DNA from: Zhenpiania hominis
GTDB lineage: Bacteria; Bacillota; Clostridia; Peptostreptococcales; Anaerovoracaceae
Length of the DNA stretch: 50,729 bases
Reading direction: 5' to 3'
Assembly (NCBI RefSeq): GCF_014333425.1
Contig: NZ_JACRYT010000023.1
Location: 1 to 50,729 of the forward strand
The notes below the pieces were generated by a model. It saw nothing but the letters and a program-made list of their open reading frames with translations, was not told the DNA's origin and ran no database searches. Positions 1 to 6,726 of this stretch are shown one piece after another. Every line of letters starts with the position of its first letter. Positions within the stretch are counted from its first letter, which is position 1. A program made the position numbers and the translations under genes.

Positions 1-88
1 CATCGATATCAGAAATCCCTCCGGAATATGCTTTCTCCAATATTTTGTTGATGAGTTTTTTTGCGATTTGTTGTATAATTGTTTCCAT
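1..88 (-). CDS. Transposase N-terminus (ISLre2/UPF0236-like), cut by window edge
   Basis: The minus strand encodes a 29-residue N-terminus starting METIIQQIAKKLINKI, preceded by an AAAGGA-type ribosome site. The same peptide is encoded at 50642-50729. The start resembles ISLre2-family (UPF0236) transposases, which have a helical N-terminus of this kind. Family assignment from 29 residues is tentative, but the two-copy context makes a transposase very likely. The rest is outside the window. Confidence 0.6.
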   Translation of the reverse strand, partial: METIIQQIAKKLINKILEKAYSGGISDID

Positions 89-196
89 AAGAGACCAGTT
101 CCTTTCGTGAGTTTTTGTGATGAAAACTATTTTATCATTTTGGAACTGTCTCTTTTTAGTTCTCTCTCAAAAATTCCACAATTATTTTACACTATC
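1..196 (-). mobile_element. Left copy of an insertion sequence end
   Basis: These 196 bases are the reverse complement of the last 196 bases of the window (50534-50729) with three mismatches. The identity stops at the same point in both copies, so 196 is the outer end of an IS that continues to the left. The segment holds the end sequence, a leader and the first 29 codons of a transposase on the minus strand. The IS interrupts the Cna_B surface-protein gene that starts at 197. The target duplication and the other end lie outside the window. Confidence 0.85.
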
Positions 197-2452
197 AAGA
201 CTTCCATCAGTGGAAGCAAGACCTGGGTGGACAACAGCAACAAATATCAGACCAGACCGGGCGAGCTGGAACTGACTCTGACCCGTCAGATTCAGGGCGG
301 CGAGCCAGAAACCGTAAAGGTTGAACCGACCTGGAAAGATACAAATACGAATGAGTGGACATTTAACTATGCAGATCTGCCGAAAGCGGATGAGAATGGC
401 AATGTGTACACTTACACCGTGAAAGAAACAATTCCGGCTGCGGGTGGCGATGACCGCTACGCTGCTTCCAACGAAGGAACCGCGAATGCGGATTATGAGC
501 TCACCAACACTCTGACCGGTAAAACGGAAGTTTCCGTAAGCAAGACCTGGAAAGACGGCAGCGACGCGGAAGATACACGACCGGGCGAAATCACCATACA
601 GCTCTACAAGACGCTGGATGGAGACAAAGAAGAGCAGCCGGTAACAGGAGATAATGGAAAGGTTACGTTAAACAGTGGTAATGGATGGCAGCATACATGG
701 AAGGAACTTCCGAAATATGAAGATGGAAAGCTGATTCACTATACGGTAAAAGAAATTGCGGCAGATGGAACAACCGCTCTTGAAGAAAACGGTGCTTACG
801 ATAAGAACTACATCGTAAACTACGGCGGAACACAGGCGGACGACTATACCATCACCAACACGCTGGTTACTTCTCAGACCGTAACGAAGCTTTGGGAAGG
901 CGATGATGAAGCAGATTTAGAGAACACGGTTGATCGACCGACGAACATCACAGCGCAGCTTTACGCGAAGATCGGAGACGGAGAGGCGAAGCCGGTAAAT
1001 GGTAAAACGGTTAAACTAAATAAAGATAGCGGATGGACCCACACCTGGACGAACCTGCCGAAGTATGATGGTGATAACCTGATTCACTATACGGTAAAAG
1101 AGCTGGATGCGGATAACAAACCGGTGGATCATGAAGGTGCGTACAATGACGATTACACCGCGTTTTACGCGACCGATTCGGAAACCGGAGAAGTGACGAT
1201 TACCAACTACCACCAGCCGCCTCAGTACATGTACCTGGGTCAGGTGGAAATCCGCAAGGATGTTGTGGTAAATGACGCGGAAGGAAATCCGCAGCCGCAG
1301 AAAGTAACTGACACCTTCTATGTAGCCTTGTTTGAAGATGAAGAGCTGACGACCATGGCAACCGATTATGACGGCAACAAAGCTATGAAAGCGATTGAGT
1401 TTAACGGCGAATCTTCTAAGGCGGTGACCATCGACAATATGCCGGTAGGTCCGACAACACATCCGGTTACCTATTATGTAGCGGAAGTGGATAAAGACGG
1501 AACCCCGGTTGATAACAGCTTCAAGTACCAGGCGACAGTGACAAAAGGAAAAATCAGTCTTGACATCAAGCATCTTGATAACAAGGAGGATCCGGCAGTC
1601 ATTACTAATGCCTTTGGTAACATCCTCGCCAGCATCGGCGGGACTAAGACCTGGGCGGATGAAGACGCAAGCGAGCGTCCGGCTTCCATCGAGGTAATCC
1701 TGCAGCAGAACGGTCAGGACTATGTGGACGCCAACGGCGACAAGTACATTAAGACGGTAACCGCGGCGGACAACTGGACCTACACCTTTGAAAATCTGCC
1801 GGAATACGATGAAGACGGAAAAGCTTACCAGTACTCTGTCAAAGAAGGATACGTAGACGGCTATACTCCGGAAGTAACCGGAATGGATATCCGGAACATT
1901 CAGGACTACGAAGGTTACTACTATGAAGGAACCGTCCGCATTACCAAGCAGGTGCTGCTGAAGGGCGATGACTACAATGTAAAAGACGTGTATTACGCGG
2001 GTATATTCAACGACAAGGATTATAAAGATCCGCTGACAAATGATGACGGCTCTCAGTATATTGTGCCGCTGGTACTGGAGGATGAGAGTGAAACAACGGT
2101 GGAAATCACAGTGCCGTTTAACAAAGAGGATTCCGCGGAATACTATATCACCGAAGTCGATGAAAACGGCGTTCCGGTGAAAGACGCCAAAGGTTTGGAA
2201 TACAAAGCGTCTGTAAAGGGCGGCAAGGTAGTTCTCGATACAGAGGATACCGAAGGCGATGTGACAATCGTCAACTCTTACGACAAAGAAAAGAAAGGCA
2301 ACCCGAACGCTCCGAATACATCGGATACCCCGGGCGGCAGCGGAACCCAGACCGGCGACAACAGCAATATGACCCTGTTGATTCTGACTATGCTGATGGC
2401 TCTCACCCTGATGGGAGTTCTGGCTCTCGGCAGAAAGCGGAAAAAGTCCTGA
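197..2452 (+). CDS. Cna_B-repeat surface protein with sortase-type C-terminus, 5' end cut off by IS
   Basis: This is the C-terminal 751 residues of a cell-wall adhesin or pilin-like protein. It contains successive Cna_B-type beta domains that begin with (S/T)KTW, (S/T)KLW or GTKTW and end with a YT(I/V)xN or TITN-type strand: near 197, 520, 865 and 1630. Two further SpaA/pilin-like domains start near 1230 (YLGQVEIRKD) and 1925 (YEGTVRITKQ). The C-terminus has a proline/glycine-rich linker, a TQTGDNS segment, about 20 hydrophobic residues and an RKRKKS tail. This is the layout of a sortase signal, but with GTQTG instead of LPXTG. The open frame runs back into the IS as far as position 68, but those 43 codons are IS sequence. 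The signal peptide and the start of the gene are missing, so the protein is probably not exported from here. Confidence 0.85.
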   Translation, partial: KTSISGSKTWVDNSNKYQTRPGELELTLTRQIQGGEPETVKVEPTWKDTNTNEWTFNYADLPKADENGNVYTYTVKETIPAAGGDDRYAASNEGTANADYELTNTLTGKTEVSVSKTWKDGSDAEDTRPGEITIQLYKTLDGDKEEQPVTGDNGKVTLNSGNGWQHTWKELPKYEDGKLIHYTVKEIAADGTTALEENGAYDKNYIVNYGGTQADDYTITNTLVTSQTVTKLWEGDDEADLENTVDRPTNITAQLYAKIGDGEAKPVNGKTVKLNKDSGWTHTWTNLPKYDGDNLIHYTVKELDADNKPVDHEGAYNDDYTAFYATDSETGEVTITNYHQPPQYMYLGQVEIRKDVVVNDAEGNPQPQKVTDTFYVALFEDEELTTMATDYDGNKAMKAIEFNGESSKAVTIDNMPVGPTTHPVTYYVAEVDKDGTPVDNSFKYQATVTKGKISLDIKHLDNKEDPAVITNAFGNILASIGGTKTWADEDASERPASIEVILQQNGQDYVDANGDKYIKTVTAADNWTYTFENLPEYDEDGKAYQYSVKEGYVDGYTPEVTGMDIRNIQDYEGYYYEGTVRITKQVLLKGDDYNVKDVYYAGIFNDKDYKDPLTNDDGSQYIVPLVLEDESETTVEITVPFNKEDSAEYYITEVDENGVPVKDAKGLEYKASVKGGKVVLDTEDTEGDVTIVNSYDKEKKGNPNAPNTSDTPGGSGTQTGDNSNMTLLILTMLMALTLMGVLALGRKRKKS

Positions 2453-2488
2453 AAAAATCATAAGTTAATACCATAAGAATCTTTTTCA

Positions 2489-2531
2489 AAGAAGGGGCAA
2501 GCCACATTCCTGTGACAGCCTCTTCTTTTAT
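2489..2531 (+). terminator. Rho-independent terminator of the surface-protein gene
   Basis: Arms AAGAAGGGGC (2489-2498) and GCCTCTTCTT (2518-2527) pair over 10 positions with one G-U. A small inner stem lies between them and TTTT-rich sequence follows. It lies 36 bases after the stop codon. Confidence 0.8.
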
Positions 2532-2744
2532 TGAAAATCTGCCCTGTTCCCTTGCCTGCCCCCATTCGTCCCAAACTGAACGGATTTTCAAGATTTAGGA
2601 CGAATTTTTCCCGTTTTCGCGCCCTGTAACCCGGGAACCTGCCCGGATCGCCCCGCATCCTCGATTCCCAACCCCTCTAGCCCACAAATTTTGTACCAAA
2701 TCTCCGGTTTTTAACCTGTTTCGGACGGAGCCCCCCGGACGGAA
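2532..2744. other. Gene-free spacer, C-rich on the plus strand
   Basis: Together with its flanks, the stretch from the surface-protein terminator to the end of the reductase at 2849 has no supported gene. The plus strand is rich in CCC runs and carries a short direct repeat CGGACGG near 2728-2748. I see no promoter, RNA gene or ORF with a ribosome site here. Small frames on the minus strand have no plausible start or recognisable product. Confidence 0.5.
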
Positions 2745-2800
2745 ACGTGAAAAAACCAAAAAACAAAAAAGAAAAGGGCCCCTGCCTGGCAAGCCGGGGC
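2745..2800 (-). terminator. Rho-independent terminator of the reductase gene
   Basis: Read on the minus strand, GCCCC (2800-2796) pairs with GGGGC (2782-2778) around an inner GCTTGCC/GGCAG-type stem. A long T-rich tract down to 2745 follows. It sits about 50 bases past the stop codon of the minus-strand gene ending at 2849. Confidence 0.8.
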
Positions 2801-2848
2801 TCTTCCCTGTGCTATATAAGCAATATTGTAAGTCAGAAGATGACAAAA

Positions 2849-3931
2849 TCAGAGGCTCTTCACATATTCGTGAAGGGGCTTTATCATGTACTGGCTGTAA
2901 GGCAGCTTATCCGTACTGATGTAGCCCGCCTCAGCGTCGATCAACTGAGGCAGCCGGTTTAAAATCGTAGCGCATGTCAGCTCTACTGTTGCCGGTCTGT
3001 TGACAATAACTGTCGTATCCGGCTCCCCGTAAAGAGTCCATTCATTCTTATCAAACTCTTCCGGCGCGTATACTTTTCCGATACATTCCGTTTCCAATGT
3101 GATGCCTTCGGCAGTTTCGGTCGTTACAATCGCGGACATTCCTGTAGCATCGCCTGCCTTAATGGTCATACCCAGTGTTTCAGAATGCAGGTCTTTTTCA
3201 TAAGTGTGCGGCACGCATTTCTGCGTCTGAGAAGTAATGGTCAACCCCAGCTTACTGCAGAGCCAGCCATTCTGATTCCACATGTAAGACGGGATGTACT
3301 CTCCTTTTTCCACCAGACTCCCGATTTCGTCCGAAGACAGGGAGTTGTAATTGCCAATCTGTTTTTCAAATTCATCCAACGTCAGACCGGCTCCGTGGCC
3401 TTGAGCCAGCGCGATCCCGTAGTCTTCCACGTTGTAGCTGCTGCTGCCCTTTATCTTTGTGATGTGAGCGGAAGAAGCCGCCAGATTGGTAATCATTGTG
3501 CCCCAGAAAAGATCCGGATAGCCGCTGCCGCACAGCGTACAGCCATGTTCCTTTGCGAGAGCGTCCAGTTCCTTTGTGATGTCAGGAGAAGAATTCCATG
3601 GATAAAGGGACTCTTCACAGGTGGAAATGGCATTGACGCTGTTCTTCGCGCAGACGGAAAATGCTTCCTTCAGCTCAGCCATTGTACTGCGGGTGGCAAT
3701 CACACACACATCCGGCTTTGTTGCCTTCAAAATGGCGTCCGCCTCATCCGCCGGGGAAATTTTCACTCCCACCGGATCGCATCCAATGACACTGCTTACG
3801 TCTTTTCCGATAATTTCAGGGTTCATATCGAAAGCAGCTACAAGCTCCGCGCCTTTATCCAGCACATACTGCATCAGATATTTGCTCATTTTTCCGCACC
3901 CGTACTGGGCAACTCTTACTTTACGTTTCAT
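2849..3931 (-). CDS. NAD(P)-dependent DapB-fold dehydrogenase (2,4-diaminopentanoate dehydrogenase-like)
   Basis: This 360-residue soluble protein begins MKRKVRVAQYGCGKMS, a Rossmann GxGxM nucleotide-binding loop followed by an acidic end of the second strand (AAFDMN). The N-terminal half matches the dihydrodipicolinate-reductase fold. The whole resembles the family containing 2,4-diaminopentanoate dehydrogenase of ornithine fermentation, which acts on an amine and NAD(P). The substrate here is unknown, and no other ornithine-degradation (ord) gene is nearby. I chose the start at 3931 because AGGAGG lies 7 bases upstream of it; an in-frame start ten codons further upstream lacks such a site. 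The promoter upstream has MerR-type spacing and the next gene upstream encodes a MerR-family regulator, so the two probably form a regulator-target unit. Confidence 0.75.
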   Translation of the reverse strand: MKRKVRVAQYGCGKMSKYLMQYVLDKGAELVAAFDMNPEIIGKDVSSVIGCDPVGVKISPADEADAILKATKPDVCVIATRSTMAELKEAFSVCAKNSVNAISTCEESLYPWNSSPDITKELDALAKEHGCTLCGSGYPDLFWGTMITNLAASSAHITKIKGSSSYNVEDYGIALAQGHGAGLTLDEFEKQIGNYNSLSSDEIGSLVEKGEYIPSYMWNQNGWLCSKLGLTITSQTQKCVPHTYEKDLHSETLGMTIKAGDATGMSAIVTTETAEGITLETECIGKVYAPEEFDKNEWTLYGEPDTTVIVNRPATVELTCATILNRLPQLIDAEAGYISTDKLPYSQYMIKPLHEYVKSL

Positions 3932-4032
3932 AGTAAGACCTCCTTTTATTGGGACAATCACTTACTTAAAAGTATAAACAATAAACGAGTATTTGATACG
4001 CGTATCTTATGCTGTTTTCCTATGATACTGTC

Positions 4033-4063
4033 AGTATAAAGGTTATACTAACTATAAAGTCAA
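4033..4063 (-). promoter_or_regulatory. MerR-type promoter with 19-bp spacer for the reductase
   Basis: On the minus strand TTGACT (4063-4058) and TATACT (4038-4033) are separated by 19 bases, two more than the usual sigma-A spacing. The spacer holds a dyad TTATA-N5-TATAA. Over-long spacers with a central dyad are the hallmark of MerR-activated promoters. The MerR-family gene directly upstream is the obvious candidate activator. Confidence 0.65.
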
Positions 4064-4076
4064 GTGTTTTTTAAAA

Positions 4077-4916
4077 TTATTTTTTGGATACAATGGGAAT
4101 TTCGATTTTATAAAACATATTCCGCTGATCATCCTCAAAGACCGGAAATTCCACCAGCACCTCGCACATGTAGTCCCCGCACACCTCAAAGCCGCTTTCC
4201 TGAATCCGATCCAGCAGCCTGCGCGCGTTGTCCCGTTCCGCGTAAAAATCGTCTGAACAGATACAGTAGTACATGGCGGCAGGGATTTTTTCCGGCTGAA
4301 AGGATTCGTCTTCCGGATCCACAAAGAGAAATACTTCATGGGCGGAAAACGTGCCGTCCAACAGATCCTGCCGCCGCATAATCGTCCCGACATTGCAGAA
4401 ATAGCTCATAGCCAGGTCATTATTCGCAAGATGCATCTTCAGCTCCCGCAGCATATACTCGTAGCCGGTGTAGTCCTGATCAAAAAAATCCTTCTCAGAA
4501 GTATAACGGTAAATATAGCGTTCCGAAATATACTCCATGAACATCTGTCCGTCCTTGGGAAGGGCGTCGTACTGCCTGTAGTTCTCCAGGGTTCTGGAGA
4601 TGGAGCGCTTTCTCCGGTTCAGATCTTCAATCTGCCGGTCAATTGCGCCGTTCTGCTCCTGAAGAAACTGTTTGATGCTTTCTGTATTTCCTTCCTCCAG
4701 CTGCTGGCGGATCTGCTTGAGGGTCATGCCGTAGTCCTTCATGTACTGAATCATGTCCAGCCGCGCGGATTGGATGATGTGATAATAGCGATATCCGGTA
4801 TTGGGATCGGTAATCATTGGGGTCAGCAGCCCTTCCCGATCATACAGCCGTAGCGTCTGCTGAGAAATCCGGTTTAATTTTGCCATCTGACCGATGGTTA
4901 ATCTTTGCAGGTCCAT
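4077..4916 (-). CDS. MerR-family transcriptional regulator with effector-binding C-terminus
   Basis: The protein has 279 residues. Residues 1-70 are a MerR winged helix (LTIGQMAKLNRISQQTLRLYD, then GYRYY). A coiled-coil dimerisation helix follows at about 75-120. The remaining ~150 residues resemble the GyrI-like ligand-binding domain of BmrR-type regulators. Such proteins bind a small molecule and twist an over-long promoter into an active shape. The gene ends just upstream of a 19-bp-spacer promoter driving the reductase. AGGAGG precedes the ATG, and a 20-bp palindrome lies upstream of the gene, which suggests autoregulation. The ligand cannot be read from the sequence. Confidence 0.85.
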   Translation of the reverse strand: MDLQRLTIGQMAKLNRISQQTLRLYDREGLLTPMITDPNTGYRYYHIIQSARLDMIQYMKDYGMTLKQIRQQLEEGNTESIKQFLQEQNGAIDRQIEDLNRRKRSISRTLENYRQYDALPKDGQMFMEYISERYIYRYTSEKDFFDQDYTGYEYMLRELKMHLANNDLAMSYFCNVGTIMRRQDLLDGTFSAHEVFLFVDPEDESFQPEKIPAAMYYCICSDDFYAERDNARRLLDRIQESGFEVCGDYMCEVLVEFPVFEDDQRNMFYKIEIPIVSKK

Positions 4917-4948
4917 AAAAACCTCCTAAATGTTTACTCTTGATGTAA

Positions 4949-4968
4949 GGTTATAATTCATTATAACC
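4949..4968. promoter_or_regulatory. 20-bp palindrome upstream of the merR-type gene
   Basis: GGTTATAAT and ATTATAACC form a 9-bp dyad with a 2-base centre, 32 bases upstream of the merR-type ATG. It includes a TATAAT on the minus strand. It shares the GGTTATA core with the dyad region of the reductase promoter (around 4041-4047), so the MerR protein may bind both. This is inferred from sequence only. Confidence 0.5.
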
Positions 4969-4976
4969 GCCAGAAG

Positions 4977-5019
4977 AGAAAAAAGAAAGTCTTGCCTGAC
5001 TTTAGCTTCATCCGGCAAG
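4977..5019 (-). terminator. Probable terminator for the XRE/nucleotidyltransferase operon
   Basis: On the minus strand CTTGCC (5019-5014) and GGCAAG (4996-4991) form a stem, followed by a T-rich run (4990-4977). It lies about 160 bases after the nucleotidyltransferase stop codon and just before the palindrome of the next gene. Confidence 0.55.
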
Positions 5020-5179
5020 CACAGGATATTGCAGGATAACCATTACATGCCTTCTATCATGCTATTCCTTTCTTTCGGGCAAAACAAAACGACAGATTTT
5101 TTTAAGGGACTCCATATCCTTATGATAGTGCCCTGATATAACACAAATAGCAAATATCCCGTATATAGAATACAGATAT

Positions 5180-5890
5180 TTATTTCTTTAATTTTGCTTT
5201 TAATGTTTTTAGGATATCATCTACATTTTCTGCATTTGCGACATTTTCATATTCTTTTCCAAAATCAATCAAAATTTCTTTCGACTGCTTTTCTTCCTCC
5301 TTTACAGACGAATATATTTCTTCAAATTTACCATTCTTCATCGCGTCTTCAATAAATAGCTTCGAATTTTCAGGGAATTCGTCCCAGCCACCATACAAAC
5401 TTTCAACGGCTTCATTAATTCTGTCCAAAGTAATTGATTCGCCATCATGTTCATGGGCCGCTAAAACTCCGATAATATCTGATAAATCATTTTTATACTT
5501 TCTTCCTGCACGAAGTTTCATAGCAATGAGATATTCGCCCTTAATCGAGCGTACCGTAACAACATTTGCAAATGTTCTATAATAAACAGATATTTCATCC
5601 AATTTCGGTGAGTAGGATCCGGTTCGCATAAAATCATTATTGATCCATTTATTCGGCAGTCCAAATCTGTCTCCAACACGATTAATCGCCTCTTTCATGG
5701 AAGACGCGGCATGAATGATTGCGTCAATATCTGTTGTCATATCCCGAAAACCATAGTTTACAAGGATTGCCGCGCCGCCTGCCAGAACAATCTCAGCAGG
5801 CATATTTTTTCCTGCCACCCTTCGATATTCTTTCGCAAGCTCTTTCAGGTAATTATCTAAATTATCTTTCGTAAAACTGTTAGGTGACAT
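5180..5890 (-). CDS. Nucleotidyltransferase of the DUF6036/AbiEii-like type (putative toxin)
   Basis: A 236-residue protein. The region VLAGGAAILVNYGFRDMTTDIDAI carries the G(G/S)-x9-DxD-like pattern of the nucleotidyltransferase fold, with D-x-D at the end. MKLRAGRKYKNDLSDI is typical of DUF6036/AbiEii-type proteins. Relatives act as toxins in abortive-infection type IV systems, where they transfer nucleotides to tRNA or other targets. It is translated with the upstream XRE gene: its ATG at 5890 lies inside the last codons of that gene and is preceded by GAGG. A GTG at 5902 is an alternative start. The gene is much richer in A+T than its neighbours, which fits transfer. The toxin role is inferred from family and pairing. 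Confidence 0.7.
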   Translation of the reverse strand: MSPNSFTKDNLDNYLKELAKEYRRVAGKNMPAEIVLAGGAAILVNYGFRDMTTDIDAIIHAASSMKEAINRVGDRFGLPNKWINNDFMRTGSYSPKLDEISVYYRTFANVVTVRSIKGEYLIAMKLRAGRKYKNDLSDIIGVLAAHEHDGESITLDRINEAVESLYGGWDEFPENSKLFIEDAMKNGKFEEIYSSVKEEEKQSKEILIDFGKEYENVANAENVDDILKTLKAKLKK

Positions 5891-6449
5891 TCCGTACCTC
5901 ACTCTCTACAATGTTAAATTTTATAAACTCCGGTATGGATTCTTCCATAGCCTTGCGCTTTAAATTGTCATTCCGCGCGATGCGAGACGCGACCAATACG
6001 CTTGAGGGATATATGATTTTCTTAAGTTTCATATTCCGAAGATCATTATATTGCGCGCAAATCGGGATATCATTTACCCGGCTGACATAATCGAGCATTG
6101 CCAAAAGATACAGACATTCCGGATACCATTTCTTTCTGTGATATTTTCCGATTATATCTTCTTCTAATACCTCTACCACAAATGGGATATCGCCTTTTTC
6201 TTTCAGACTATGGCATATATTACTTTTGAAAAGCTCAAAATCTATACGGACTTCCAGGTATGGCTCAATTATGCTTTCCATTGACACGCCAAGCTCTTTT
6301 GCTATACGATAGATCGTTTCTGCGGAACACTTTTCAATTCGCGCCTTTCCATTACAAATATCATTGATTGTTGTGTATGGAATCCCACTGTTTTTAGCCA
6401 GACGATATTTTGTTATGTTTTTCTCTTTTATCAATTCATTTATCGTCAT
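5880..6449 (-). CDS. XRE-family regulator, probable antitoxin partner
   Basis: A 189-residue protein. Residues 1-60 are a helix-turn-helix of the Cro/CI type (MTINELIKEKNITKYRLAK, then TTINDICNGKARIEKC). The C-terminal ~120 residues are alpha-helical with no motif I recognise. The start at 6449 is chosen because AGGAGG lies 9 bases upstream and a good promoter precedes it. The frame stays open another 39 codons upstream, but that part contains the promoter. It overlaps the nucleotidyltransferase gene by 11 bases. This HTH-plus-nucleotidyltransferase pairing is common in AbiE-like toxin-antitoxin modules, where the HTH protein represses its own promoter. Confidence 0.75.
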   Translation of the reverse strand: MTINELIKEKNITKYRLAKNSGIPYTTINDICNGKARIEKCSAETIYRIAKELGVSMESIIEPYLEVRIDFELFKSNICHSLKEKGDIPFVVEVLEEDIIGKYHRKKWYPECLYLLAMLDYVSRVNDIPICAQYNDLRNMKLKKIIYPSSVLVASRIARNDNLKRKAMEESIPEFIKFNIVESEVRNVT

Positions 6450-6473
6450 TTCGCTCCGCCTCCTTATATTGGT

Positions 6474-6502
6474 ATTATAACGGTAAACCGATACAATATC
6501 AA
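6474..6502 (-). promoter_or_regulatory. Sigma-A promoter and dyad of the XRE/nucleotidyltransferase operon
   Basis: TTGATA (6502-6497) and TATAAT (6479-6474) on the minus strand are 17 bases apart. The small dyad CGGT-TT-ACCG (6481-6490) sits between the two boxes, a good place for an autorepressor. The predicted leader before the XRE gene is under 25 bases. Confidence 0.65.
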
Positions 6503-6646
6503 TGAGTTCATTGTTAATTTTATGCTCTTTTACATCTTTACATTCTTCTGCATAAATCGATTGCAAACGTAATTGGCTTTAAACATTGTATCATGACAAA
6601 AAATGCCGGCATTGCGGGGCAGGCCGCTTTTTGCCGCGTGGATACC

Positions 6647-6676
6647 TTGACAGCCGCGCTTGAAATCCTGTATATT
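6647..6676 (+). promoter_or_regulatory. Sigma-A promoter for the flavoprotein gene
   Basis: TTGACA (6647-6652) and TATATT (6671-6676) are 18 bases apart. They lie 51 bases upstream of the ATG at 6727. Confidence 0.6.
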
Positions 6677-6726
6677 ACAGGCAGAAATCCACCAAAGAAG
6701 AGCGGACAGAAACGAGGTAACGTATT

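Noticed and set aside
1016..2461. 481-codon open frame on the minus strand over the surface-protein gene
   Set aside because: Antisense shadow of a repeat-rich coding region; no ribosome site, no recognisable domain, and the plus-strand Cna_B protein explains the constraint.
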